A stretch of 64,000 nt of DNA from Paenibacillus uliginis N3/975 (GCF_900177425.1 NZ_LT840184.1:5286014-5350013), one strand, 5' to 3'. Counted from the stretch's first letter, positions 1 through 8,518 are shown. The notes: generated by a model from the letters alone, not told the origin. Numbers and translations: made by a program.

Positions 1-1460
1 TCGTGGGAGCGTAGCAGGCAGGCGATCAAGGTGGGAGTCGAGCGTTCCGTTATACCATAGGTTTCGGCAAAAATGGCTGTGAACTTGTCATGCACCAGCT
101 GATGCTCATCATCCACAAGGTCCATGTAAGCTTCAACAAGCGGAAAATACCGCTCAGACAAAAGCCCCAGCCCGAACACAGCATAACTGCCCGGCATTAC
201 GCTTCTCTCGCTTTCCGTATCCTCGTACCATTCAAACTCTACCATCGCCTCACGAGCGTATTCCTCCAATAAAGGATGCAGCTCGGAATAAGCCAACGCA
301 TTTGCAAAAAATCGATGCGTATCCGATTTGGCAAGCCCCTTGATAGGCAAAGTCTCTCTGACACTGGATTTTAACTTGATTTTATAGCTTTTCGGGAAGC
401 CCTTTCTGAGCAGAGAGAGAATAAACAATATTGCCCGCTCATACGCCCCGGCTTCTTCTTTGCGAATAACGACCATAAAGTTGGAAAAAACATCATTAGC
501 CTTGCATTCAACCAACTCATGGCGCATATGAACTTCGTCGTGCGAAAAGCTGTCGCTGCCCTCCTTCAACATGCGTGCGGCTTTGCCGCTGCCAAGCTGC
601 TTCGCCAGCTCCAGAAAAGTCTGTCCCCTAAATTTGCTGAAATTCGGCTCATAGCGAATAATCATTACCGCTCCGTACAACAGAAGGTCAATAGGCTGAT
701 TCGGCTCATCCTTGTTTTCCAGTACCGCATCCGGCTTGATTTCATATTCATTGGCCCTGTAGTCGTTACGGGTGATATCGTAATAACGTGGCAAGAATAT
801 ATTCTCGGCCCAGTGGGTCAAAGCCCGAATGATATCTCTTCGATGCTCCGCAAGAGCCTCAACCCGTTCTTTATTTAACTCCTGAATCCGGTCAAATAAA
901 GCGATCGTCCTTTCGGCTTCCGGTTCGGGAAACAGATGCGGGTCCAACAGATGGCGTGCCAAAAAGAAAGTTTCCAACCGCTTTGTCGGGTAAGAGCCCT
1001 TCTCCAGTTCGTTCTCAATATAGGACTGAATTCGCTCCAGAAGCTGCCGCTTTTTCTCTTCATATATCGTTTCCAGCACCGTTAATTCCACAAGCCCGTC
1101 CATCGTTGCGAAGGTTCCTTGAAAGGTAAACCGGTAGTCGATCAATGGCGACGTTTCCAGCTTATCCAGCCTCTCTCTTACGATTTCCGCTAGCAGAGGC
1201 TGAACCTCATGCAATACCTGCTCCCGTGTAAAGGGTGAAGCTTTCATCGACTTTTTGCCTGCGGCACTCCCCACAGATTTCGAACTGTCAACCCTGGTCC
1301 TGCCCGGCCGATAATCCAGCATGACAAAGTTAAAGATGCCTATTTGCAGCGGGGTGCGTTTGCCCAATCCCTCTACGTCAACTCGATTTTCCTGTTCCTC
1401 AAACCATTTATGAATCGCCTTTTTCATCTCTTCCAGCGCTTCTTTCTGTAATTCGTTCAT
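1..1460 (-). CDS. Hypothetical protein, DUF6138-like, partial (C-terminus cut by window edge)
   Basis: An uninterrupted reading frame runs from an ATG at 1460 to the left edge, about 486 codons without a stop, so the C-terminus is missing. A purine-rich site (GGCGGGAGACA) sits directly before the ATG. The protein is soluble and charged, begins MNELQKEALEEMKKAIHKWF, and has no signal peptide or membrane segment. Its opening and composition recall the uncharacterised DUF6138 family of Bacillus/Paenibacillus, but that is from memory and unchecked. The next gene on the same strand encodes an ankyrin-repeat protein. Function is unknown. The frame is very likely real because of its length, codon use and ribosome site. 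Confidence 0.75.
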   Translation of the reverse strand, partial: MNELQKEALEEMKKAIHKWFEEQENRVDVEGLGKRTPLQIGIFNFVMLDYRPGRTRVDSSKSVGSAAGKKSMKASPFTREQVLHEVQPLLAEIVRERLDKLETSPLIDYRFTFQGTFATMDGLVELTVLETIYEEKKRQLLERIQSYIENELEKGSYPTKRLETFFLARHLLDPHLFPEPEAERTIALFDRIQELNKERVEALAEHRRDIIRALTHWAENIFLPRYYDITRNDYRANEYEIKPDAVLENKDEPNQPIDLLLYGAVMIIRYEPNFSKFRGQTFLELAKQLGSGKAARMLKEGSDSFSHDEVHMRHELVECKANDVFSNFMVVIRKEEAGAYERAILFILSLLRKGFPKSYKIKLKSSVRETLPIKGLAKSDTHRFFANALAYSELHPLLEEYAREAMVEFEWYEDTESERSVMPGSYAVFGLGLLSERYFPLVEAYMDLVDDEHQLVHDKFTAIFAETYGITERSTPTLIACLLRSH

Positions 1461-2036
1461 TGTCTCCCGCCTTTCTACGTATTCATCGGCTGATCTCGCC
1501 ATCTCCGTTAACGTCTCTATTATAAAAATACGTATTAATGTTCGCACACGCCTATTATTTTACATGCCAGCGCGCTCCCTGAACAATGAGACTGACGTCC
1601 AGTTGTCAGGACTAAAAAACCGGATTCAGAAGCATAACGCCCAAATCCGGTTTTTTATCGAGATCCTGTACACGCCTGAAATGAAACTTATATCCTTACT
1701 CCTCCGAGGTGTATGTACCACAATAGCGTTCAACATATTGGATTCGCTTATCTTTTTCCTGTCTGAAACGGCAAGTTTAGGTCAGGTCAGGCTTAACCAA
1801 GCCTACTCTTCAGACATAGCAATTCATTTAATGCCATCAGGCTTTCGTCCACAGTTTGGTGAGCCGTGTCGACGCTCTATCCTTTATTTGAACAGTAAAT
1901 GATGCTTTTGGTGCAGGTAGTTTTTTTATCCTCAAAGGTAACACACACCACGCACCATGTTTTACAATGATAAGTGATGATGAGGCTAGGTCAAATTCAA
2001 GACCTAAACCTACTTGTAGCAAGCTACTCAAAAAAA
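1461..2036. other. Gap between DUF6138-like and ankyrin genes: terminator plus possible gene remnant
   Basis: No convincing gene. The minus strand from 2031 down to about 1800 can be read as a weak 64-codon frame with a TTG start and no ribosome site. After a one-base shift near 1845 it continues as VDESLMALNELLCLKSRLG, which looks like the tail of a decayed gene. A plus-strand frame at 1564-1902 has no ribosome site and runs through a terminator hairpin, so I do not call it. Confidence 0.3.
1614..1656. terminator. Bidirectional rho-independent terminator
   Basis: The stem AAAAAACCGGATT / AATCCGGTTTTTT encloses a 17-nt loop and gives a T-run on either strand. It lies upstream of the DUF6138-like gene, so on the minus strand it would end transcripts from the ankyrin gene side. 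Confidence 0.6.
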
Positions 2037-2558
2037 TTAGAGTAGCGCTCCATTTTGGCGAAGAAGTTCCGCTACGTTATTATTACCTTGCTTGATTGCA
2101 AGAGACAACGCAGTTTCTCCACCTTCAATTCTAGCGTTAACATCGGCTCCATGTTCGATCAATAAGCGAATAATTTCTAGGTTATCGTCATGGAATGCAG
2201 CAGTGTGCAGACAAGTATGACCATTGCTGTCGAAAATATTTGTCTGAGCATTATGAGTCAAAAGCAGTCTGATAACATCCACGTTACGCTCTCCAGCTAT
2301 TGCTGCATGTAATGCTGTATTCGAAGGAATGTAAGAAATCTTGGAATGAGATACCGCCACAACATCTGCGCCATAATTTAGCAATATCTGCACTGCATCT
2401 TTATTACCAAAATGTGCCGCATATCCCAAAGGTGTAAGTCCATCACCATTTTCCGTATTTGCAAGTTGTGGGTGAGATTCTAAAATATCTTTTAGCCGTG
2501 AAGCTTCATCTGACTGAACTACTTGAAATACTTCATCAATGATTTGTGTTAACTCCAT
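2037..2558 (-). CDS. Ankyrin-repeat protein
   Basis: 173-residue soluble protein made of ankyrin repeats. Repeat signatures visible include DGLTPLGYAAHFGNKDAVQ (about residues 39-57), NTALHAAIAGERNVDVIRLL (about 81-100), GHTCLHTAAFHDDNLEIIRL (about 113-132) and GGETALSLAIKQGNNNVAEL (about 147-166). Ankyrin stacks mediate protein-protein binding; no enzymatic domain is present, so the partner cannot be told. The ribosome site TGGAGGC lies 7-8 nt before the ATG. It sits just downstream of a truncated AraC-type regulator and beside a DUF6138-like gene. In Firmicutes such small ankyrin proteins often accompany accessory genes, but the role here is unknown. Confidence 0.85.
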   Translation of the reverse strand: MELTQIIDEVFQVVQSDEASRLKDILESHPQLANTENGDGLTPLGYAAHFGNKDAVQILLNYGADVVAVSHSKISYIPSNTALHAAIAGERNVDVIRLLLTHNAQTNIFDSNGHTCLHTAAFHDDNLEIIRLLIEHGADVNARIEGGETALSLAIKQGNNNVAELLRQNGALL

Positions 2559-2588
2559 TCATTTAGCCTCCATTTCGACTGTTTTATC

Positions 2589-2915
2589 CTATGTAATACG
2601 GGTTGTTTGAAGAAGAAGCCTCTTAGATTCTTGAAGCCTTCTTTCACCTAAATATTGATGAGGAGAAATGCCAAACATTTGCTTATAACTTCTAAGGAAG
2701 TGGTTTGGCGATAAACATGCAGTTCTAGCCACATCCGTTAGGGTTATTGATTGATCAAAGTATGCAGATATAAACTCATGACCTATATGTATTCTTTTAT
2801 ACAATTCCTTACGCGATGAGGCTCTTAGGGAGTGAAGTTTCAATATTTCTTTATTAACCTGTCGATGAACCTTTAGGGCCTTTACCCTTCCAAAAATATT
2901 TCTCGCTCCTGCCAT
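2589..2915 (-). pseudogene. Truncated AraC-family transcriptional regulator
   Basis: The frame encodes the first half of an AraC/XylS DNA-binding domain: LTDVARTACLSPNHFLRSYK is the first helix-turn-helix, followed by ISPHQYLGERRLQESKRLLL, the linker helix. The frame stops right after LLLQTTRIT, where the second helix-turn-helix (normally IxDICFxVGF...) should begin. Upstream the frame opens without an effector-binding domain. Another frame starts at a well-placed ATG ATG near 2964 (MMPINNKSIQGYNPILHG) and overlaps this one. Full-length AraC proteins have two helix-turn-helix units, so this is most likely a broken gene and could not bind DNA normally. An independent short regulator is the less likely alternative. 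Confidence 0.65.
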
Positions 2916-3185
2916 GGAGAATCGGATTATAGCCCTGAATACTCTTATTATTTATTGGCATCATTTCCACCTAATCAATGAAATATCTTAGATATAAATT
3001 CTTCTGGTTGGATGATCCATTCTCCTGCTTTGATCAAAGTTGAATCATTACATAAGAAATTAGCTTCCGAGTTGTTACTGTTAGAGATATAAGCGATGAA
3101 GGTATTTATGGTAATATTAAGCTAACGTTAATGGAAATCACATGACCGCCTAAAAACCTAAATGGCGGTCATTTTTTTGTTCGAA
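2916..3185. other. Decayed coding remnants
   Basis: No intact gene. On the plus strand a stop-free piece at 3056-3145 ends VRDISDEGIYGNIKLTLMEI and its TGA abuts a strong terminator, as in a real gene end; an overlapping frame reads ALIKVESLHKKLASELLLL before a stop, suggesting a frameshifted gene tail. On the minus strand 2975-3121 reads as another startless piece (IKAGEWIIQPEEFISKIFH). Both cannot be real. The plus reading is favoured by the terminator. Confidence 0.3.
3142..3178 (+). terminator. Rho-independent terminator
   Basis: Perfect 9-bp stem ATGACCGCC / GGCGGTCAT, 13-nt loop, then a T7 run on the plus strand. No intact plus-strand gene precedes it, so it probably marks the end of a lost gene. 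Confidence 0.75.
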
Positions 3186-3211
3186 AATCAATATAGTACG
3201 ATAACAAGCCT

Positions 3212-3243
3212 ATCAAAAAAGAGGGGTTCGTCGTCCCTCTTTA
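3212..3243 (-). terminator. Rho-independent terminator
   Basis: The stem AAAGAGGG / CCCTCTTT is followed by a T-run when read on the minus strand. It lies downstream of the methyltransferase-tail remnant at 3267-3332 and of the TPR/DUF4261 gene. Confidence 0.5.
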
Positions 3244-3266
3244 CTATTTCCGCCAATACATCTCAA

Positions 3267-3332
3267 CTATTTGTCCGTCCGCACCAACAGTGCCACACTC
3301 TCCATATGTGACGAGTGATCAGTGAGAACAAC
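3267..3332 (-). pseudogene. Remnant resembling the C-terminus of a TrmA/RlmD-type methyltransferase
   Basis: A 21-codon piece ends SSHMESVALLVRTDK and a TAG stop. Its H-x-x-H-[MV]-ESVALL pattern matches the C-terminal signature of the full RlmCD-type gene in this window (HTVHVESVALLQRQ). It is preceded by a stop in frame, so only the tail remains. The similarity is by eye over about 12 residues and could be chance. The downstream terminator at 3212-3243 fits a genuine former gene end. Confidence 0.3.
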
Positions 3333-3450
3333 TCATGATGTTAAAAAATGCAACGAATGGATTTTCTAATAATTGAGCAATGGTGTATAAATTTTTTTTA
3401 ATTTTTCTATCTATGCAACATAGGCACCATCGCGAATGGGTAACTGCTGG

Positions 3451-4779
3451 TTACGACTGCTCTGCGCCTTGTCTTCCGGCATAATAAGGTTCCCCCGGAT
3501 CTATATCGATGACAACCCGGTGTGGTGAGGCCAGCCCGTATTGGTGTTCGCAGCGCCAGCGCATCTCTTCGGTGAAACCAACTGTTTCTCCGTCGACAAT
3601 AACGTCCCCGCGGTCGAATAAATAATAGGCGATATTAAGCAAATTCCCGGCTACTTCATCAGGCTCCAGATCGTAATAATGACACTGAACATCCGGAATG
3701 CCAAGCGCGGCGAGTCCCAATGAATCCATCAGACCTTCAGGGCGGCCGCTACCTGTGCCTTCAACATTATAAAAACGAATGTTCAGCGCACCATATAACA
3801 GTTCTCCTTCTTCAATCGCCGCCAGGTAAGCGCTAGGTTCGACGAGCTTGTCGCTTTCCCGGAAATAGATGGCGTCGCAAGGCGCCGTTTCCAGCACCGC
3901 CCGCAGCGAGCCGGTGAACAGTTGCAACCGCGATTTGGGATCGAGTCCCGATGCCATCATGTCGATCAACAGCAGCGAGTGCTCGCAATCACTCACGACT
4001 TGAGCGGCTTCCTGCCAATGCCAGGACTGCTGAATGGCCGTCTCGTAGTCCGTAACCGGGCGGCTTTCTGTATCCATCAGGTTGGTTTGCGCCGGCATTT
4101 CGCCTTCCTTATATTCAACCATATAATTCAAATGGAAAAAATGCAGCAAATTCTGATCTTCCTGACTGTTCGCTTCCCACACAGCAAGTCCCGCGGCATC
4201 CGGATGATGTTCTCCGCGATCAACCTTACCCGTGTAAAGTTCCATCTTCTCGTAAAGCAGGTTTCGGTCCAGCTTCGGCGGCTGCTTGTATTTTAGCTCC
4301 ACAGCGTACACCCGGGCAAAACCAAAGTCTTTTTCCTGTTCAATCATCTCATTCGCCTCAATATCATTCTTCACCGAAGCAATTGCGTTTGGCTGCACTG
4401 TCACTGAGTTCTCTTGACGGTCTGTTAGGCCAACCTCGTGACGGCTCCATTTCAATAACAACGAAGTATCTTCATCCTCGGGATCAAGTTTATTCGCTAT
4501 TTCGAGTGCTGTTACTGCGTCCTCATATTGCGATAGGTAGTAGTAGGCGTAACCTACACGGAAATGCCAAAGAGGATCATGTTCGCCTAACGTTTTGATC
4601 ATCAAAAGCTGCTGCAATGCTTCATTGTAACGTTCCAGATTGTTTAATGCTCTCGCTAAATGGCCGACTAAATCATAGTCTCTATCCTGTTCGGGAATTT
4701 CCGCAATCTTGTCTACTATTTTTTCAAATTCATCATCTTCATGCCATAGGTTTAGCTGTTCCAAAAGATCTTTTTCCAT
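3451..4779 (-). CDS. TPR-repeat protein with C-terminal DUF4261-like domain
   Basis: 442-residue cytoplasmic protein. The N-terminal part (about residues 1-115) holds tetratricopeptide-like repeats such as LARALNNLERYNEALQQLL and VGYAYYYLSQYEDAVTALEI. The C-terminal half (about 150-440) resembles DUF4261, a domain of unknown function recognised here by patterns such as HSLLLIDMMASGLDPKSRLQ and CDAIYFRESDKLVEP. TPRs suggest protein-protein contacts. The ribosome site AAGGAGGT lies 6 nt before the ATG and is near perfect, so the start is firm. The gene stands alone between a decayed region and an insertion element. Similar TPR-DUF4261 fusions are, as far as I know, common in Paenibacillus; no function can be given. 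Confidence 0.85.
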   Translation of the reverse strand: MEKDLLEQLNLWHEDDEFEKIVDKIAEIPEQDRDYDLVGHLARALNNLERYNEALQQLLMIKTLGEHDPLWHFRVGYAYYYLSQYEDAVTALEIANKLDPEDEDTSLLLKWSRHEVGLTDRQENSVTVQPNAIASVKNDIEANEMIEQEKDFGFARVYAVELKYKQPPKLDRNLLYEKMELYTGKVDRGEHHPDAAGLAVWEANSQEDQNLLHFFHLNYMVEYKEGEMPAQTNLMDTESRPVTDYETAIQQSWHWQEAAQVVSDCEHSLLLIDMMASGLDPKSRLQLFTGSLRAVLETAPCDAIYFRESDKLVEPSAYLAAIEEGELLYGALNIRFYNVEGTGSGRPEGLMDSLGLAALGIPDVQCHYYDLEPDEVAGNLLNIAYYLFDRGDVIVDGETVGFTEEMRWRCEHQYGLASPHRVVIDIDPGEPYYAGRQGAEQS

Positions 4780-5040
4780 AACACTACCTCCTTAGTTTCC
4801 AAAAGCCTCTTAGATATTTTTCTAGTTTTACTTCGGAAAACCTCCTTACTTCGCTATTAGTAAACCAACAATGGTCGACATTTAATGCGTAGTTAGGAAA
4901 AAACTTGAGTACGATGATTTATTAAATTGCGGGTGGTCTGAAGCTTAAAACAGTTGAGATTAAGTGCATAAGGATTTGCAGGAGGGAATAGATGTTGATT
5001 CAAATTAAAAAGGTACTATTTTTAATAGCACCTTTTTAAA
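4780..5040. other. Intergenic region with hairpin at 5006-5037
   Basis: No gene seen. It should hold the promoter of the TPR/DUF4261 gene. At 5006-5037 lies the hairpin AAAAAGGTACTATT / AATAGCACCTTTTT, with one mismatch or wobble and T-rich flanks on both strands; it is a likely bidirectional terminator. Confidence 0.45.
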
Positions 5041-5055
5041 TCATTATTCTATTAA

Positions 5056-5110
5056 ATTCACCGAGAGGACGCCCTCTTCAAGCGACGCAGGAGCTAAGGG
5101 GGTGGTGAAT
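5056..5110 (+). mobile_element. IS605-type end-like hairpin upstream of tnpB
   Basis: An outer stem ATTCACC / GGTGAAT encloses an inner stem CCCTCTT / AAGGGGG, with the loop beginning CAAGCGACGCAGG. The inner motif (CTTCAA.CGA.GC loop, then a G-rich strand) looks like the hairpin at the right end of the tnpB element at 6698-6740. It may be the left end of this element or an orphan right end of a related one. No terminal target site could be fixed. Confidence 0.4.
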
Positions 5111-5222
5111 CGGGGACATCTGTGAAATGCTTGTAACAATTCCTTTCAAATCACTCCCACAATCCAAACATATGTAGTAAAATGAAATAGAACATACGTT
5201 TTGTTTCAGGGGGGGTGAATGT

Positions 5223-6674
5223 GTGTCAGAACTAACATATAGAACCTATCAAATTTGGATCAAGCCCGGCCATCGGTTGTATGCGTACGCGGAGCAGATG
5301 TGTCAGGACGCCAAGAATTTGTACAATACGACGAACTATTATATCCGCCAAGTATTTACGGCACTCAGGCAGGACAAGCCTCTTCAACCCTTGCAACAAC
5401 AAGTCATGGACACGTTACTGACGAACATCGGATTGATGAACGTACGCCAACTTGAAGCCCATCAGGCGAGACTTCAGAAGCAGCTTCTGAAACCAGCCGA
5501 CCAGCGGAAGGATTCCCGCTGCCACCTGTTCGAATTGCCGACGAAGGCGTCTCCTTATGTGGATTATCCCTTTCTCGATTGTCTGTTCAAGGCGATGGAA
5601 CAAGCGGATTACCGGGCGCTCCCTGCACAATGCAGTCAGTGGGTTATGAAGCGTGTATTTTCCAATTGGCAATCTTTCTTCGCCAGCATCACGGATTATC
5701 GCGTGCGACCTGACAAATACGCCGGAAGACCGCGTATTCCCGGCTACGCCCGCACCAAGGCCAAGGAAGTCGTTTTCACCAATCAGGATTGTGAGATCAA
5801 GGACCGCAAGTACCTCAAACTCCCAAAGACGAAACAGCGGCTCAATATCGGCAAGCTCGGCTATACAGAGGGAGATTTGAAGCAGGTACGCATCGTTCCG
5901 AAATACGGGCAATATGTCGTGGAACTGGTATTCGCTTGCCCAGTAGAAGCGACAGATGTCGCGAAAGAGAATGCGCTGGCGATTGATTTGGGCATTGATC
6001 AGCTTGCAACCATCGTCACAAATACGGACCATCGACCGGTATGCGTGAAGGGCAAGCCGATGAAAGCAATCAATCAGTATTACAACAAGTTGAAGGCACA
6101 TTATACTGGGATTCTCCGCCAAGGCAAACAACCGCAGGAAGGTGCATTTTCATCCAAGCGACTAAATCGGCTGCATCTGAAGCGTCATCGGAGGATTAAG
6201 GACTTGTTTCACAAGACGAGTCATTATATTGTCAGACTAGCTGCCGAGGAGAAGATCGGGACAATCGTCATCGGATACAATCAGGGATGGAAGGTGGAGT
6301 CCGATATGGGGCGGAGCAACAATCAGTCGTTCTGTTACATTCCACATCAGATGCTTGTTTCGATGATCCGGTATAAAGCCGCGGCACTCGGAATCGAAGT
6401 GATTCTCACCGAAGAGGCGTATACGTCGAAGGCCAGTTTCCTGGATCACGACCCATTGCCCAAGTATGAAGAAGGAGTTACAAGGGCCTTCTCGGGCAAG
6501 CGGATTCATCGCGGGTTGTATCGAAGTCGGAAGGGCCTGATCCATGCTGATGTGAACGGAGCAGCGAATATCATGCGTAAAGTATTCCCAAAAGCATCCG
6601 CCAATGGGATAGCGGGGTTGGTCGGTAGCCAGTCCGTCAACGTGTCAACTCCACTGATGTTAAGCATCCAGTAA
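5223..6674 (+). CDS. tnpB: IS200/IS605-family TnpB (RNA-guided nuclease-like), no TnpA partner
   Basis: 483 residues. TnpB proteins are RuvC-fold RNA-guided nucleases encoded by IS200/IS605 elements. RuvC-I is visible as ALAIDLGIDQLATIV (about 262-276) and RuvC-III as GLIHADVNGAANIM (about 445-458). The usual RuvC-II glutamate (IVIED-type) is replaced by IVIGYNQGWK. A conserved-looking glutamate pair occurs later in ILTEEAYTSKASFLD, as in TnpB/Fanzor groups described with a relocated catalytic Glu. The canonical four-cysteine zinc finger is absent; that place holds FSGKRIHRGLYRSRKG. The GTG start at 5223 follows GGGGGGTGAAT. No tnpA lies beside it, as in IS1341-type elements, so movement would need a TnpA elsewhere. 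Confidence 0.9.
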   Translation: MSELTYRTYQIWIKPGHRLYAYAEQMCQDAKNLYNTTNYYIRQVFTALRQDKPLQPLQQQVMDTLLTNIGLMNVRQLEAHQARLQKQLLKPADQRKDSRCHLFELPTKASPYVDYPFLDCLFKAMEQADYRALPAQCSQWVMKRVFSNWQSFFASITDYRVRPDKYAGRPRIPGYARTKAKEVVFTNQDCEIKDRKYLKLPKTKQRLNIGKLGYTEGDLKQVRIVPKYGQYVVELVFACPVEATDVAKENALAIDLGIDQLATIVTNTDHRPVCVKGKPMKAINQYYNKLKAHYTGILRQGKQPQEGAFSSKRLNRLHLKRHRRIKDLFHKTSHYIVRLAAEEKIGTIVIGYNQGWKVESDMGRSNNQSFCYIPHQMLVSMIRYKAAALGIEVILTEEAYTSKASFLDHDPLPKYEEGVTRAFSGKRIHRGLYRSRKGLIHADVNGAANIMRKVFPKASANGIAGLVGSQSVNVSTPLMLSIQ

Positions 6675-6748
6675 TAAGCAGAGATGATACATCAGAAACC
6701 CCCACTTCAATCGAAGCGTCAGCATAGGTAAGTGGTGGGAGTATTCAT
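6675..6748 (+). mobile_element. Right end of the tnpB element, probable 3' part of the omega-RNA
   Basis: After the tnpB stop there is a stem CCCCCACTT (6699-6707) / AAGTGGTGGG (6730-6739), loop containing CGAAGCGTCAGC, ending near GGGAGTATTCA. This is the usual layout of IS605 right ends, which also form the scaffold of the TnpB guide RNA; the guide would be the host sequence just after about 6748. The exact boundary is inferred. Confidence 0.55.
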
Positions 6749-6792
6749 TTGTGTTCCCACACTCTAGTACTTGGAATTAAAGATTTCCAGCC

Positions 6793-8328
6793 TTATTGTC
6801 TTTGTAGCAATGCAACCGACTCCACATGCACCGTATGCGGAAACATATCCACCGGCTGCACCTCAACGGTGCGATAACCGCCATCCTCCAACACTCTCAA
6901 ATCCCTCGCTAGTGTCGACGGATTACAGCTCACATACACAACCCGCTCCGGCTTCATCTCGAGGATTGTTTCTAGCAAACGTGAATCGCAGCCCTTGCGC
7001 GGAGGGTCCACTACAATCACATCCGCCTCAACACCTTGCTCTTTCCAGCGAGGGATGACATCCTCGGAAGCTCCTACCTCGAACTCCACATGGTTCATAC
7101 CGTTCAGCTCAGCATTCGAGCGTGCATCCTCGATCGCTTCTTTGACAATCTCGACGCCGTACACCTTCTTGGCGTGTTGCGCCAAGAACAAAGAGATCGT
7201 TCCGATGCCACAGTAGGCATCGATAACGGTCTCATTGCCGGTCAGCCCAGCATATTCGACAGTTTTACCATACAAGATCTCAGTCTGTGCTGGATTCACC
7301 TGATAGAAAGAACGGGCAGAGATGGCAAACTTCACGTCACCGATATAGTCATGGATGACCTCACGCCCCCAGAGGACACGGGTAACATCACCGAAAATAA
7401 CATTCGTCTTACGCGTATTAACGTTCTGGCAGATGCTCACGACGGCTGGCAGTTCCTTGCGAATCGCAGCGATCCATTGATCAAGGTGAGGGATACGCTC
7501 GCCGTTGGTGACAAGAACGATCATCAACTCCCCTGTGGTGAAGCCGATCTTCACGACAACATGGCGAAGCAGGCCTTGTCCTGTTTCTTCATTATATGCA
7601 GTAATACCAAGCTTCCGGCCGATGGCCTTCACACGGCTGACGACAGCATCGTTCTGTTCGTGTTGAATAAGACATGTCTCCATATCTATAATACGGTGAC
7701 TGCCCCGGGCATAAAATCCCCCAACCAGTCCGCCTTCGGTAACACCGATTGGCACCTGTGACTTGTTGCGGTAACGCCAAGGTTCACTCATGCCAAGCGT
7801 TGGACGCACGATAATCCCTTCTTGAGTTACAGCTTGTCCACTTGGCTCATCGCCCTGCTCCCCGGAATGACCGATCACCCCGGCTCTAGCGGCTCCATCC
7901 TGCACCCGCAGCTTCCCGATCCGCTCCAGGTTGTCCACCACCAGCTGGCGTTTCCATTCCAGTTGAGCGGAGTAGTCCAAATGCTGCAGCTGGCAGCCAC
8001 CGCATTTGTCGTAGATGGGACACGGAGCGGCAATCCGGTCCGAACTTGCCTCCACCAGCTCCATCAGCTTCGCATAACCGTACTGCTTCTTTGTCTTAAG
8101 CACCTTTACGCGGACCTTCTCGCCCGGCAACGCGCCCTGCACGAACAGGGTGTAGCCTTCCGCACGGCCGACCCCTTCTCCGTCATGGTTCATCCCGATG
8201 ATGTCTATGATAACCTCGTCATTCTTTGCCACCGGCAATCCGGCAATCACCGCCGAGGGCTTGCTGCTGCGTTGCGGACCGCGTCCGCTACGGTTCTTCT
8301 TCATGATGTGCTGCTCACTTCTTTCCAT
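6793..8328 (-). CDS. rlmCD: 23S rRNA (uracil-C5)-methyltransferase, RlmD/RlmCD type
   Basis: 511 residues; SAM-dependent enzyme that methylates C5 of uridines in 23S rRNA (U1939, and U747 for the B. subtilis enzyme RlmCD). An N-terminal TRAM domain (about 36-95) is followed by the iron-sulfur cysteines in CPIYDKCGGCQLQH (about 103-116), the SAM fold (VIDAYCGIGTISLFLA, about 366-381), the motif VVDPPRKGCDSRLLE and the catalytic VYVSCNPSTLARDL. It ends in HTVHVESVALLQRQ, typical of the family. Two starts are possible: ATG 8328 or ATG 8304 (MKKNRSGRG); the second has AGAAGTGAG upstream and may be preferred. dgkB lies next on the same strand, as near B. subtilis yefA/yerQ. Confidence 0.93.
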   Translation of the reverse strand: MERSEQHIMKKNRSGRGPQRSSKPSAVIAGLPVAKNDEVIIDIIGMNHDGEGVGRAEGYTLFVQGALPGEKVRVKVLKTKKQYGYAKLMELVEASSDRIAAPCPIYDKCGGCQLQHLDYSAQLEWKRQLVVDNLERIGKLRVQDGAARAGVIGHSGEQGDEPSGQAVTQEGIIVRPTLGMSEPWRYRNKSQVPIGVTEGGLVGGFYARGSHRIIDMETCLIQHEQNDAVVSRVKAIGRKLGITAYNEETGQGLLRHVVVKIGFTTGELMIVLVTNGERIPHLDQWIAAIRKELPAVVSICQNVNTRKTNVIFGDVTRVLWGREVIHDYIGDVKFAISARSFYQVNPAQTEILYGKTVEYAGLTGNETVIDAYCGIGTISLFLAQHAKKVYGVEIVKEAIEDARSNAELNGMNHVEFEVGASEDVIPRWKEQGVEADVIVVDPPRKGCDSRLLETILEMKPERVVYVSCNPSTLARDLRVLEDGGYRTVEVQPVDMFPHTVHVESVALLQRQ

Positions 8329-8430
8329 TCGACTTATAAAGCTCTTTTACCGTATATATCAAATGCGTGCACCCATACCACTCTATATTCCCTGTATCGA
8401 GCACATCCATAATCAAAATCTTACCCAACA

Positions 8431-8494
8431 ACAAAAAGCCCCCATAGGGGAGCTTGTCGTAAAAGCTCCGTCCATCATTATACGGGAGCTTCCT
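8431..8494 (-). terminator. Tandem rho-independent terminators after dgkB
   Basis: Read on the minus strand, the stem AAGCTCC / GGAGCTT (8464-8491) is followed by a second hairpin AGCTCCCC / GGGGGCT with a T5 run (about 8433-8453). They end the yerC-cbiX-dgkB transcripts before rlmCD. Confidence 0.75.
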
Positions 8495-8518
8495 ATTACA
8501 TTCAATCTAATTCATGCC

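Noticed and set aside
1564..1902. 112-codon plus-strand frame
   Set aside because: It runs through a terminator hairpin and has no ribosome site.
5415..6131. Minus-strand frame of 238 codons within tnpB
   Set aside because: Antisense to a clear TnpB; no ribosome site or family.
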